DNA from: Bacteroides caecigallinarum
Lineage (GTDB): Bacteria; Bacteroidota; Bacteroidia; Bacteroidales; Bacteroidaceae
Assembly: GCF_016902295.1 (NCBI RefSeq)
Contig: NZ_JACJLQ010000009.1
Span: forward strand, 31,903-95,902
Reading direction: 5' to 3'
Length of the DNA stretch: 64,000 nucleotides
Position 1 is the first letter of the stretch. Each line of letters opens with the position of its first letter. Positions 19,008-26,409 of the stretch are shown here, piece by piece. The notes under the pieces were generated by a model, which was given only the letters and a program-made list of their open reading frames with translations, did no database searches and had not been told where the DNA came from. A program made the position numbers and the translations under genes.

Positions 19008-19613
19008 TTAAATGGTCAAATCATTTTCTTCCTTAATTTTCTCCGCTTTGGCAAATATTTCGACAAACAATACCAACAACATAAACAATATCCAAGGATA
19101 TTTCAGTCCGAAAGTGTCAATCGTATAACCTGCCGGTAAAGTTATTTCGTTCACAACCTGAGAATACTCTATATATTCTCCTAATTCTTTTATTGCTGAA
19201 AACAATACAAAAGAATAAACAAACATACGCATACGGCGAACATTCTTTTTAGTAAGCACCTTATTACGGCAAATATCCAGCAGAAGACCTACAAGAGACA
19301 CGAAGCCATATAAGAAAAATAACAGAAAAGGGACTGTCAGTATTATAAAATAATCAGTATAAAAACTATCAAAAGTAACATACGTAGATATAGTATCCAG
19401 CTTATATGGCACTTTCCTGTTCTCTGCAGAATTATACAGACTATCCGGAACCAATGTTTTATCCTGTATTACAGAAACCAATACCGGATTCATTCCAACA
19501 TATGTTCGAGGAATAGAATCATCTATTTCACCAAACTTTCTGAGCCCGTCAGTAAAAGCGAAAAATACGATTATCGCTATTACCACAAATCCTAAAATAC
19601 GTACTGTTTTCAT
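19008..19613 (-). CDS. DUF2975-like membrane protein (paralogue 1 of 4, long form)
   Basis: A 201-residue protein and the first gene of the operon. It has an N-terminal membrane segment, then an extra extracytoplasmic stretch of about 70 residues absent from the other three, three further membrane segments and the shared tail KIKEENDLTI. The added exposed part could be a sensing region; this is inference. Confidence 0.7.
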   Translation of the reverse strand: MKTVRILGFVVIAIIVFFAFTDGLRKFGEIDDSIPRTYVGMNPVLVSVIQDKTLVPDSLYNSAENRKVPYKLDTISTYVTFDSFYTDYFIILTVPFLLFFLYGFVSLVGLLLDICRNKVLTKKNVRRMRMFVYSFVLFSAIKELGEYIEYSQVVNEITLPAGYTIDTFGLKYPWILFMLLVLFVEIFAKAEKIKEENDLTI

Positions 19614-19675
19614 AATCTCAATGTTTATCTGTTACTATTATCCTTATATTCTCTTACTTGTTTTCAATAATTATT

Positions 19676-19755
19676 TATCGTTTTTCGATATGCAAATGTA
19701 TATACTATTTTTGAAATACAAAAGAAAAACAAGAAAAATTTATCGAAAAACGATA
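19676..19755 (-). promoter_or_regulatory. Promoter of the DUF2975-HTH operon flanked by twin palindromic operators
   Basis: The minus-strand -7 element is TACATTTG (19693-19700) with TTTG at 19719-19722 (18-bp spacer). Palindrome TATCG-TTTTT-CGATA (19676-19690) sits just downstream of -7, and TATCG-AAAAA-CGATA (19741-19755) just upstream of -33. Centres are 65 bp apart. Confidence 0.75.
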
Positions 19756-19800
19756 TATTTTTAATCTAATGCAATAAATAAGCTATTATGAAGAATAAAA

Positions 19801-19861
19801 AATCCCTGACATTCTGCAAACAGCCGTACAGAATATCAGGGATTACATCGTTAAACTTTTA
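19801..19861 (-). terminator. Hairpin/terminator family, copy 1
   Basis: Arms AATCCCTGACATTCTG (19801-19816) and CAGAATATCAGGGATT (19829-19844), then GTTAAACTTTTAAGAGAGAA. Terminator for the minus-strand GumN gene. Related copies at 22283, 23023 and 25082. Confidence 0.75.
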
Positions 19862-19882
19862 AGAGAGAAAATCTGAAGGATT

Positions 19883-19942
19883 CTATTTGGTAAACTTCAC
19901 TGACCGTTTTTGTACGGATTTTTCCTTCCTTGTGTTCCGGAA
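19883..19942 (-). pseudogene. Possible 3' remnant of a DUF3836-like gene
   Basis: The minus strand ends in codons for VKFTK and a stop, and both the sequence around this stop and the following hairpin match the 3' end of the gene at 23103-23363 (EKFTK, stop, same hairpin). No coding similarity is visible further upstream. Probably the surviving end of a lost duplicate. Confidence 0.35.
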
Positions 19943-20036
19943 AAAACGTGCCCGTATTTCAGGTAAAACGTGCCCACGTTTAAGATCGAATGTGCGCACA
20001 TTTAAACTCGAATGTGCGTACGCCTAAACGGCACTA
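19943..20036. repeat. Array of palindromes with ~22-bp period (locus 1)
   Basis: Four palindromic or near-palindromic units, with cores around GTGCCC, GTGCCCAC, GTGCGCAC and GTGCGTAC. GTGC falls at 19949, 19970, 19992 and 20014, i.e. steps of 21, 22 and 22 bp. Spacers follow TTTAA(G/A)(A/C)TCGAA. It lies between the GumN gene end and its terminator. A second locus with a different core is at 63811. Confidence 0.7.
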
Positions 20037-20103
20037 TAAATTCCAACAGAAATACAGTCATAATAATATATAATCAGATTCCTTATATTTATATATTCAT
20101 GGT

Positions 20104-20997
20104 CTATTTCATAGCCTCTACCCTATATCCCTGTTCCTGAATCAACTTTAGCAAACCTTGCGGACCAGGCAAATGTCCGGCACCAACTACGAACAAAGTT
20201 GGGGCCTGCTTCATAATGTCCGGTAACAGACGGGCCCAGTTTGCGTTACGTCCGTATATCAGCGCTTCCTGCTCTTCTGGAGTACTGTCGCAGGAATTGT
20301 TCATCTTTTCTTCAATGATAGAAAGCAGTCCATCCAAATCCTGTTTCATGTAAGCATTAGTCATACGTAATGTCTGGTCAATACCCTGCTCAATATGCGT
20401 AGCGGCGCAGTGCAGCAGAAGTGCCTGACGTGCCAGAGTTTGCGAATTGTAAAGAACATTTACTTGTTCATCAATGGTTTCCAGACTTCCTACCTTCTTT
20501 CCAGCCTGTCGTGCCTGAGTCTGGAACCAAGTGTCAAGCTGTTCCTGCGGATTAAATCCTTTCAGCGATTTCATAGCCAAAGCCAATGCCAGTTGTGTAG
20601 TCACAGCTGCAGGTTTCAGCTTGTCGAACAAGGCAAGATCTACTCCTATATAAGTCTTTACCACAGCTGCTATGGTATCATATTGTACTTTTGTGTAAAA
20701 GCTTTTCAGTGTAGTATCAGCCGGCAGTACCATAGCCTGTTGCATCTTCATAACAGATTCAGGATTTGTAGCATCCTCCATCACAAGTTCACCATACACC
20801 TGTTCTGTTTGGTCAATAACCTGTTGCAGACTGGCTATACTGTCCTTGATACTGAGCGGTGCAAGGTGATGCGTTCCTATAACGTATGATGGTCTGTCAA
20901 GTCCGTTACCTGATATTTTCCATAACAGTTGCGCCTTAGCACCAAGCGTGATGCAGAACAGCAACGCGAATAATAGTGTCTTTTTCATTGTGTTCAT
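20104..20997 (-). CDS. TraB/GumN family protein (exported)
   Basis: A 297-residue protein with signal peptide (to KAQ, about residue 23; an alternative start is the ATG at 20988). The family GTHH motif is at 41-44 and the C-terminal VVGAGHLPGPQGL motif is intact. TraB/GumN proteins have an erythromycin-esterase-like fold with suspected metallo-hydrolase or peptidase activity. Expression is predicted to depend on direct-repeat box B upstream, shared with the M16 peptidase and the protease operon, which fits an envelope proteolysis role. Confidence 0.85.
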   Translation of the reverse strand: MNTMKKTLLFALLFCITLGAKAQLLWKISGNGLDRPSYVIGTHHLAPLSIKDSIASLQQVIDQTEQVYGELVMEDATNPESVMKMQQAMVLPADTTLKSFYTKVQYDTIAAVVKTYIGVDLALFDKLKPAAVTTQLALALAMKSLKGFNPQEQLDTWFQTQARQAGKKVGSLETIDEQVNVLYNSQTLARQALLLHCAATHIEQGIDQTLRMTNAYMKQDLDGLLSIIEEKMNNSCDSTPEEQEALIYGRNANWARLLPDIMKQAPTLFVVGAGHLPGPQGLLKLIQEQGYRVEAMK

Positions 20998-21035
20998 TTT
21001 TTTAAGTTATACTTCATTTGTTATTTCTTATGTTG

Positions 21036-21095
21036 CAAATGTATGTGTAAAGAACAAAAGTTTATGTTATCAATACGTTATCTTTAGGTTAAAAT
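21036..21095 (-). promoter_or_regulatory. Direct-repeat box B and -7 element of GumN gene
   Basis: Minus-strand -7 TACATTTG (21036-21043), then after 19 bp the plus-strand repeats TATGTTATCAA, TACGTTATCTT, TAGGTTAAAAT (21063-21095). The leader down to the ATG also resembles that of the gene at 23363. Confidence 0.75.
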
Positions 21096-21155
21096 GTTTT
21101 CTGCAAAAGCTTAGTTATATATCTGCATAATGTTATTAACTCTGCAAATAAAAAA

Positions 21156-22216
21156 ATGTCTAAACAGAAATACATTCATATAATAACAATTTTAGGGTTA
21201 ATCTCCATCTTCTGCAACTAAGTAAAAAAAATATCAACTCTGAATTCATAGTCTGCGTAATTGATTCCAGCAAAACTATACAAACAAGTAAAAAGATAAC
21301 AATTCCCAAGCTAGGAATCATCAAGACTGAGGTTATTCCCATAAAATTAGATAAATCCATTGGCATGCAACTAGTTCTGATTAATCCATATTGGAATATA
21401 TTCAATAAGATGTGGATTATATTCATAACAACAATCATAATGACTATTCTAACAATAGTCTGCACTGTCTATCAGATTAAATATATCTTCAAATTAAACA
21501 AAATCTCCCAAATTCGTGAGGACTTCTCATACGCTATGGTACATGACATGAAAACACCTCTAAGTACTATTATGATGGTGCAGGATATGCTGAGAAGCGG
21601 AAGACTGGAAGGAAAACCGGAGATAAAGAACAAATACATGAACATAGCGGAAAGCGAAACAGACCACTTGTTTGCTCTCACAAACAAGATACTTACCATC
21701 TCCAAACTGGAAAACCATAAACTGGAGATGAATAAAACAGAAGTCGAGCTTACACCGATAATAGAGAAACTGACTGAAAAATTCAAGGCCAAAGCACAGA
21801 AACCTGTAAACTTTATCATCAGCTTGCAGGCCAAAACAGCTTATGCAGACAACGATTATCTGGGTGAAGTAATAAGTAATCTGATTGACAATGCCATTAA
21901 ATACTCAAAAGAGAGTGTGGAAATAAACATCACGGCTGAAGAAAGCGAACGCTACACCATACTGAAAGTACGTGACAATGGGCTGGGTATATCCGAAGCC
22001 GACCAGAAAATCATTTTCCATAAATACGAACGCGCAGCGGCGGCAAAGCGCAGTCGCAGAAACGGAGCTTCAGGATTCGGACTGGGCCTGAACTTTGTTG
22101 ACCAGGTGATAAAGGCGCATGAGGGAAGAATATTCGTAAACAGCACAGAAGGAGAATTTACAGAATTTACCATCTATCTGCCGCTTGAAACTCCAAACGA
22201 CAAGCATAATCTGTAA
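21156..22216 (+). pseudogene. RprX-like sensor histidine kinase with deleted sensor and frameshift (HK1)
   Basis: The C-terminal 283 residues (frame from 21365) are nearly identical to HK2: TM2, phosphoacceptor box YAMVHDMKTPL, N box NLIDNAIKYS, DNGLGIS and GFGLGLNF. Upstream, the same frame continues back without ATG and aligns with the periplasmic domain (LSKKNIN, then EVIPIKLDKSIG). The normal N-terminus and TM1 (MSKQKYIHIITILGLISIFCN) occur at 21156-21218 in another frame and end at TAA 21219. About 80 residues of sensor are missing compared with HK2. Either a pseudogene, or a sensorless kinase translated from 21365. The -7 element is weakened (TAACTCTG, 21137-21144). Confidence 0.8.
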
Positions 22217-22282
22217 AGCACAATGCTGTTTTATCACAGCGATGATATCATATACGTCTAATGCACCATGTATATCCATAAA

Positions 22283-22345
22283 AATCTCTGATATCCGGTA
22301 TAAAACATACAGAATATCAGAGATTATCGAGTTAAACTTTTAAAT
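22283..22345. terminator. Hairpin/terminator family, copy 2
   Basis: Arms AATCTCTGATATCC (22283-22296) and GAATATCAGAGATT (22312-22325), followed by GTTAAACTTTTAA. Lies between the convergent HK1 and DUF3791 genes. Confidence 0.75.
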
Positions 22346-22358
22346 GTTTCTTTAACTA

Positions 22359-22571
22359 TCATATATACTTTCCATGTAGTTCAATCATAATTTCATCAAC
22401 AATGTAGTCATCACTAAATGTATATAATTCTTCTTTTTCATCATGCATTCTATCACACACTTCAGATGTATAAAAAATATTTAATGCCCTTAAAGGTGTA
22501 ACATTTAAGCGTTTGGATAATTTAATCACAATACGTCCAATTTTATTCCACATTAAAACAGGTGAAAGCAT
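22359..22571 (-). CDS. DUF3791-like small protein
   Basis: A 70-residue protein with a helix-rich start and the end motif LYTFSDDYIVDEIMIELHGKY, resembling the short DUF3791 variety that accompanies DUF3990 genes. Function unknown. It follows the truncated DUF3990 frame on the same strand, consistent with a former three-gene cassette. Confidence 0.6.
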   Translation of the reverse strand: MLSPVLMWNKIGRIVIKLSKRLNVTPLRALNIFYTSEVCDRMHDEKEELYTFSDDYIVDEIMIELHGKYI

Positions 22572-22583
22572 AATATTATTCTA

Positions 22584-22703
22584 TTATAGGTTCCGAGACT
22601 TTATATCTGTAACATAAAATCCCTCTCCGAAATCAAGATTCTTTCTACCAATATTTGCCAAGGGCTGTTCTATTGTATATACAGAGCCATGATATACTTT
22701 CAT
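22584..22703 (-). pseudogene. Truncated DUF3990 gene (N-terminal 39 residues only)
   Basis: A frame too short for routine calling: MKVYHGSVYTIEQP, then GRKNLDFGEGFYVTD, which is the conserved N-terminal block of DUF3990 (HGS and DFGxGFYxT). It stops at TAA 22584 after 39 codons, whereas family members are roughly four times longer; the rest has been deleted. It starts one base after the stop of the upstream DUF3791 gene. Confidence 0.75.
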
Positions 22704-22704
22704 A

Positions 22705-22962
22705 TTAAGTATCTTTATTATTAGTGATTTTAACTTTCTCCCAATTATTCAAAGCTTCAAGAACATCATCAAGCACATACTCCCTACTTTGGGTATGCAA
22801 TGTATCATAATATTTCCAGATATACCCTTCAATAAACCCTACTCTTTGCATACGAAGATATACATCACTTGCAGAACATTCCAAGTGATTAGCTACAGTC
22901 TCAATACAAGAAGAAACAAAAATGGTCTTCAATTCTTCATCCGAACTAATTCTCAAACTCAT
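22705..22962 (-). CDS. DUF3791 domain protein
   Basis: An 85-residue protein with the DUF3791 landmarks: CIETVANHLECSASDVYLRM, then GYIWKYYDTLHTQSREYVLDDVLEAL. Usually encoded directly before DUF3990, as here, where the partner is truncated. Function unknown; the repeated pairing suggests a two-component small module of the toxin-antitoxin kind, but that is a guess. Confidence 0.78.
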   Translation of the reverse strand: MSLRISSDEELKTIFVSSCIETVANHLECSASDVYLRMQRVGFIEGYIWKYYDTLHTQSREYVLDDVLEALNNWEKVKITNNKDT

Positions 22963-23022
22963 AAATACAACTCTTTTAGGAACTATTCAACACAAAAATA
23001 AAAAATAAAATTCAAAAACAAA

Positions 23023-23085
23023 AATCCCTGACATCCTGCAAACACACGTACAGAATATCAGGGATTATCAAGTTAAACTTTTAAG
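23023..23085 (-). terminator. Hairpin/terminator family, copy 3
   Basis: Arms AATCCCTGACATCCTG (23023-23038) and CAGAATATCAGGGATT (23051-23066), then AGTTAAACTTTTAAGAGAGAA. Terminator of the minus-strand gene at 23103. Confidence 0.75.
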
Positions 23086-23102
23086 AGAGAATTTGAAGGA
23101 TT

Positions 23103-23363
23103 TTATTTGGTAAACTTCTCAGTCTCCTTCAATATATAACCGGAATTTCTTTCATCCCACTGATAAGTATTCTTATCGGTAACTTCACCATCTGCATTAT
23201 AGATAAAGTTTATCTTATACATACGTTTAAGATATTTACCTTCACTTACAGAATAGGCCTCAATATTTGTAACTTTCTTATCTTCTGAGGCTACATTATA
23301 AACTACTTTAGGAGTTGACAAAGACACTGACGCGACTGCTGAAATGATTAATTCTGTTATCAT
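23103..23363 (-). CDS. DUF3836-like small exported protein
   Basis: An 86-residue protein with a weak N-terminal hydrophobic stretch (MITELIISAVASVSLS) and repeats of the type INFIYNADGEVTDKNTYQWDERNSGY, resembling the strand-rich repeats of Bacteroides DUF3836 proteins, which are normally longer. It is controlled by direct-repeat box C. Function unknown. Its 3' end and terminator are echoed at 19801-19942. Confidence 0.6.
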   Translation of the reverse strand: MITELIISAVASVSLSTPKVVYNVASEDKKVTNIEAYSVSEGKYLKRMYKINFIYNADGEVTDKNTYQWDERNSGYILKETEKFTK

Positions 23364-23410
23364 AATAATTTAATTTTTAAGTTAGACTTCATTTGTTATT
23401 TCTTATGCTG

Positions 23411-23470
23411 CAAAGGTATGCGCAAAGAACAAGAGTTTATGTTATCAATACGTTATCTTTAGGTTAATAC
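23411..23470 (-). promoter_or_regulatory. Direct-repeat box C and -7 element
   Basis: Minus-strand -7 TACCTTTG (23411-23418), 19 bp, then plus-strand repeats TATGTTATCAA, TACGTTATCTT, TAGGTTAATAC (23438-23470). The rest of the 330-bp gap to HK2 (23471-23650) is A/T-rich with nothing recognisable. Confidence 0.75.
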
Positions 23471-23653
23471 AACCTTCAAAAAAAATATTCAATCTCCTTT
23501 CCATAATGTTACATCTGAATATATCCATTCACAGTTAGAGGAAATTCATTTATCATAAGTCTCTCACATTCCATTATTACTATTTTATATATTTCATAGT
23601 CATATTTTTTGTTGCATGCTATTAATTTCGATCTATTCATTTGATGCTATTTC

Positions 23654-23684
23654 TATGTTATCTAAATGTTATTTATTATTTTTG
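23654..23684 (+). promoter_or_regulatory. HK2 promoter with two direct-repeat half-sites
   Basis: -7 element TATTTTTG (23677-23684), 10 bp before the ATG. Repeats TATGTTATCTA and AATGTTATTTA (23654-23675) abut it and cover the -33 position, in the opposite orientation relative to the gene compared with boxes A-E. This may mean autoregulation. Confidence 0.55.
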
Positions 23685-23693
23685 CATTAAAAA

Positions 23694-25013
23694 ATGAAAT
23701 ACCATAATTTTATATTATACTTTACACTCCTAGGTATTATATCCATATTATCTTTACAATATGTATGGCTTCACAACACCTATATTCTCATTAGAAATAA
23801 TATTTTCATTGAATGCAATAATATAATAGAAGAAGCATTAAATAAAGAAACAAGTATTATTGCAAAACAACTTCCAGAAGGAACACGAATAATTGGTGGC
23901 GCAAATACTGATTCTATTCCACAATCAACTTATCTTTATGAAGGAATATCAAAATTAGGATATGAATTATCACTCCAAAGAATAGATTCTATCACGAACA
24001 TATTATTAAAAGAGAAAAACATTAATAATAGTTTTTATATTAGAATTATAAATCCTAAGAATAAAGAGATTTACGATAGTTACAATAAATACAATCTGAG
24101 AAGTTCTTTGTTTTCAATAGAATCCAAAGCCATTCCTATAAAAGCTGATTTATCAAAAGGAATACAACTTGTTCTTGAAAATCCACAAATCTCTATTTTT
24201 GAACGAATGGATATCCTTCTTATTTCAACTATCTTTTTTATGATTTTTGTTATTGGAAGTATTATGTACCAAGTAAGAATAATATCAAAAAACAATAAGA
24301 TCTCCCAAATCCGTGAAGACTTCTCATACGCTATGGTACATGACATGAAAACACCTCTAAGTACTATTATGATGGTGCAGGATATGCTGAAAAGCGGAAG
24401 ACTGGAAGGCAAACCGGAAATAAAAAACAAATACATGAACATAGCAAAAAGCGAGACAGATCATCTGTTTGCTCTCACCAACAAGATACTTACCATCTCA
24501 AAGCTGGAGAACCATAAACTGGAGATGAATAAAACAGAAGTTGAGCTTACTCCAATAATAGAGAAACTGACAGAAAAATTCAAGGCCAAAGCACAGAAAC
24601 CTGTAAACTTTATAATCAGCTTGCAGGCTAAAACAGCTTATGCCGACAACGATTATCTGGGTGAAGTATTAAGCAATCTGATTGACAATGCCATCAAATA
24701 CTCAAAGGAGAGTGTGGAAATAAATATCACGGCTGAAGAGAGCGAACGCTACACCATCCTGAAAGTACGCGACAATGGGATGGGCATATCAGAAGCCGAT
24801 CAGAAAGTCATTTTCCAGAAGTATGAACGCGCAGCGGCAGCAAAGCGCAGCCGCAAGAACGGAGCTTCAGGCTTCGGTCTGGGCCTGAACTTTGTTGACC
24901 AGGTGATTAAGGCGCATGAGGGACGAATATTCGTCAACAGCACAGAAGGAGAATTTACGGAATTTACTATCTATCTGCCGCTTGATACTCCAAATAACAG
25001 ACATAATCGGTAA
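23694..25013 (+). CDS. RprX-like sensor histidine kinase (HK2)
   Basis: A 439-residue membrane kinase. TM1 is about 6-25, the periplasmic sensor 30-170, TM2 about 172-195. The phosphoacceptor is H216 in YAMVHDMKTPL, the N box contains N332 (NLIDNAIKYS), followed by DNGMGIS and the GFGLGL lid. Layout and sequence recall RprX of Bacteroides. No response regulator is adjacent; the nearest is at 35669. The cytoplasmic part is almost identical to HK1 and clearly less similar to HK3, indicating recent duplication or gene conversion between HK1 and HK2. Confidence 0.9.
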   Translation: MKYHNFILYFTLLGIISILSLQYVWLHNTYILIRNNIFIECNNIIEEALNKETSIIAKQLPEGTRIIGGANTDSIPQSTYLYEGISKLGYELSLQRIDSITNILLKEKNINNSFYIRIINPKNKEIYDSYNKYNLRSSLFSIESKAIPIKADLSKGIQLVLENPQISIFERMDILLISTIFFMIFVIGSIMYQVRIISKNNKISQIREDFSYAMVHDMKTPLSTIMMVQDMLKSGRLEGKPEIKNKYMNIAKSETDHLFALTNKILTISKLENHKLEMNKTEVELTPIIEKLTEKFKAKAQKPVNFIISLQAKTAYADNDYLGEVLSNLIDNAIKYSKESVEINITAEESERYTILKVRDNGMGISEADQKVIFQKYERAAAAKRSRKNGASGFGLGLNFVDQVIKAHEGRIFVNSTEGEFTEFTIYLPLDTPNNRHNR

Positions 25014-25081
25014 AACACAAGGCTGCTTATTATTATGGCAATAATATCATATATATCAAAAGTGCCATGTATATCCATAAA

Positions 25082-25145
25082 AATCTCTGATATCCAGTAC
25101 AAACCATGCAGAATATCAGAGATTATAGAGTTAAACTTTTAAGAG
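25082..25145. terminator. Hairpin/terminator family, copy 4
   Basis: Arms AATCTCTGATATCC (25082-25095) and GAATATCAGAGATT (25111-25124), then GTTAAACTTTTAAGAGAG. Lies between convergent HK2 and the gene at 25177. Confidence 0.75.
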
Positions 25146-25176
25146 AGAATTGAAGGCTCTTGATATCCTCCTTCGA

Positions 25177-26238
25177 TTATTTAACCTGAGAGAGATCTTC
25201 ATTTAATATTCGCTCCAATTGTGGTGCTAATGGTGTTATTATTGTATTATCCATATTCCACTCAACCAGAGGTTTGTTTGATTTTGACTTCAATGCTTTT
25301 TTGTACTGTTTCATTTCGTCTTTTGTAATATAATTGTGTTCCAGAACATACAGTTCATCAAAGATTTCAATCATCTGTTCTTTGGAATCTTTCTTGTGGC
25401 TAAAGAATAACTTTCTATAGCTCTTTCTGTTTATTAAATCCATATAGGACTGATATTCTGAATTATAGATGTAATTCTCCGTCTGATAAAAGTTTTCGAG
25501 GCGTGTTGTGTAACCAAAAAGTGTTTTAGGCTTTTTCCCTTTTGTTGCAAGAACATCATATTCCACTCGTAATACTTTCTGTATAGTATCTATCCTTATT
25601 GCACCTCCAACTGTTTCATTTAACAGAAGTCGGCTGTTTATACTATCAGTATTATATTTCCAGCCTTCTTTTTTCAGTGTTTCCATTAAAGTGAGTCCGT
25701 CCAGATTTGGAGTATAAATGTATTTATCCACAAGAGTGTTTGCCCTTTCTTTGTCCTTATCAATAAGCGAATCGTTTTGAAAGTTGCGAACTTTTATAAC
25801 CAGTCTTTCCACATCTTTATGTTTGGGATTGATAAAGAAATCCAGGTATCCATCCCTGAAATATTTCATACAGGAGTCATTCAATTGATAGCTTCTGAAG
25901 TAAGTCCTTAGATGAATGTACTCCCTATTCTTCGCCGTAACTGTCACGGCATCCAGCTGATACTCGATGGGTGTCAGATAAATAGGAGTATCTTTCTTAA
26001 ATAGAGATGATTTGACATTCTCAGGGTTATAGGCAATATGTAGGATAGTAACAACCTCGTCATTCAAGTCTTGAGGTAAGTTACCCTCTATATCTGTTGT
26101 ACCTACGACTGCTCCCTTATTGTTTAAAATCTGTGCAAAAGATATACATTGACCGGTAGTTTTATCAAGCAAGACAGCCTGTCCTGAAACATTAAGACTC
26201 ACAAAGAGTAATAAAATGGTAAAGATCTTGAATTTCAT
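25177..26238 (-). CDS. Exported protein with carboxypeptidase-like regulatory domain
   Basis: A 353-residue protein with signal peptide (to about residue 19, NVSGQ). Residues 20-95 form a carboxypeptidase-D regulatory-like beta domain (AVLLDKTTGQCISFAQILNNKGAVVGTTDIEGN, ending PIEYQLDAVTVTAK). The remaining 250 residues are conserved-hypothetical in type, with no catalytic motif that I recognise. Probably periplasmic or outer-membrane associated. Under direct-repeat box D, so placed in the same predicted regulon as the M16 and GumN proteins. Confidence 0.7.
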   Translation of the reverse strand: MKFKIFTILLLFVSLNVSGQAVLLDKTTGQCISFAQILNNKGAVVGTTDIEGNLPQDLNDEVVTILHIAYNPENVKSSLFKKDTPIYLTPIEYQLDAVTVTAKNREYIHLRTYFRSYQLNDSCMKYFRDGYLDFFINPKHKDVERLVIKVRNFQNDSLIDKDKERANTLVDKYIYTPNLDGLTLMETLKKEGWKYNTDSINSRLLLNETVGGAIRIDTIQKVLRVEYDVLATKGKKPKTLFGYTTRLENFYQTENYIYNSEYQSYMDLINRKSYRKLFFSHKKDSKEQMIEIFDELYVLEHNYITKDEMKQYKKALKSKSNKPLVEWNMDNTIITPLAPQLERILNEDLSQVK

Positions 26239-26325
26239 ACTTTCAATAGACTAAATTTATATTTTAAACGTAAATTACACTAATAAGCAAAAAATGAACC
26301 AAGAGTTGCTATAGTTCTTATGCCG

Positions 26326-26385
26326 CAAAGGTATGCGCAAAGAAAATTAGTTTATGTTATCGCTATGTTATCTTTAGGTTAAGAG
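26326..26385 (-). promoter_or_regulatory. Direct-repeat box D and -7 element
   Basis: Minus-strand -7 TACCTTTG (26326-26333), 19 bp, then plus-strand repeats TATGTTATCGC, TATGTTATCTT, TAGGTTAAGAG (26353-26385). The best-conserved copy. Confidence 0.78.
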
Positions 26386-26409
26386 ACTAAGACTAAAAGA
26401 TTTATCAAA

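Noticed and set aside
21156..25013. Insertion-sequence-mediated duplication of the kinases
   Set aside because: No transposase, terminal inverted repeats or target duplications are visible around the repeated segments.
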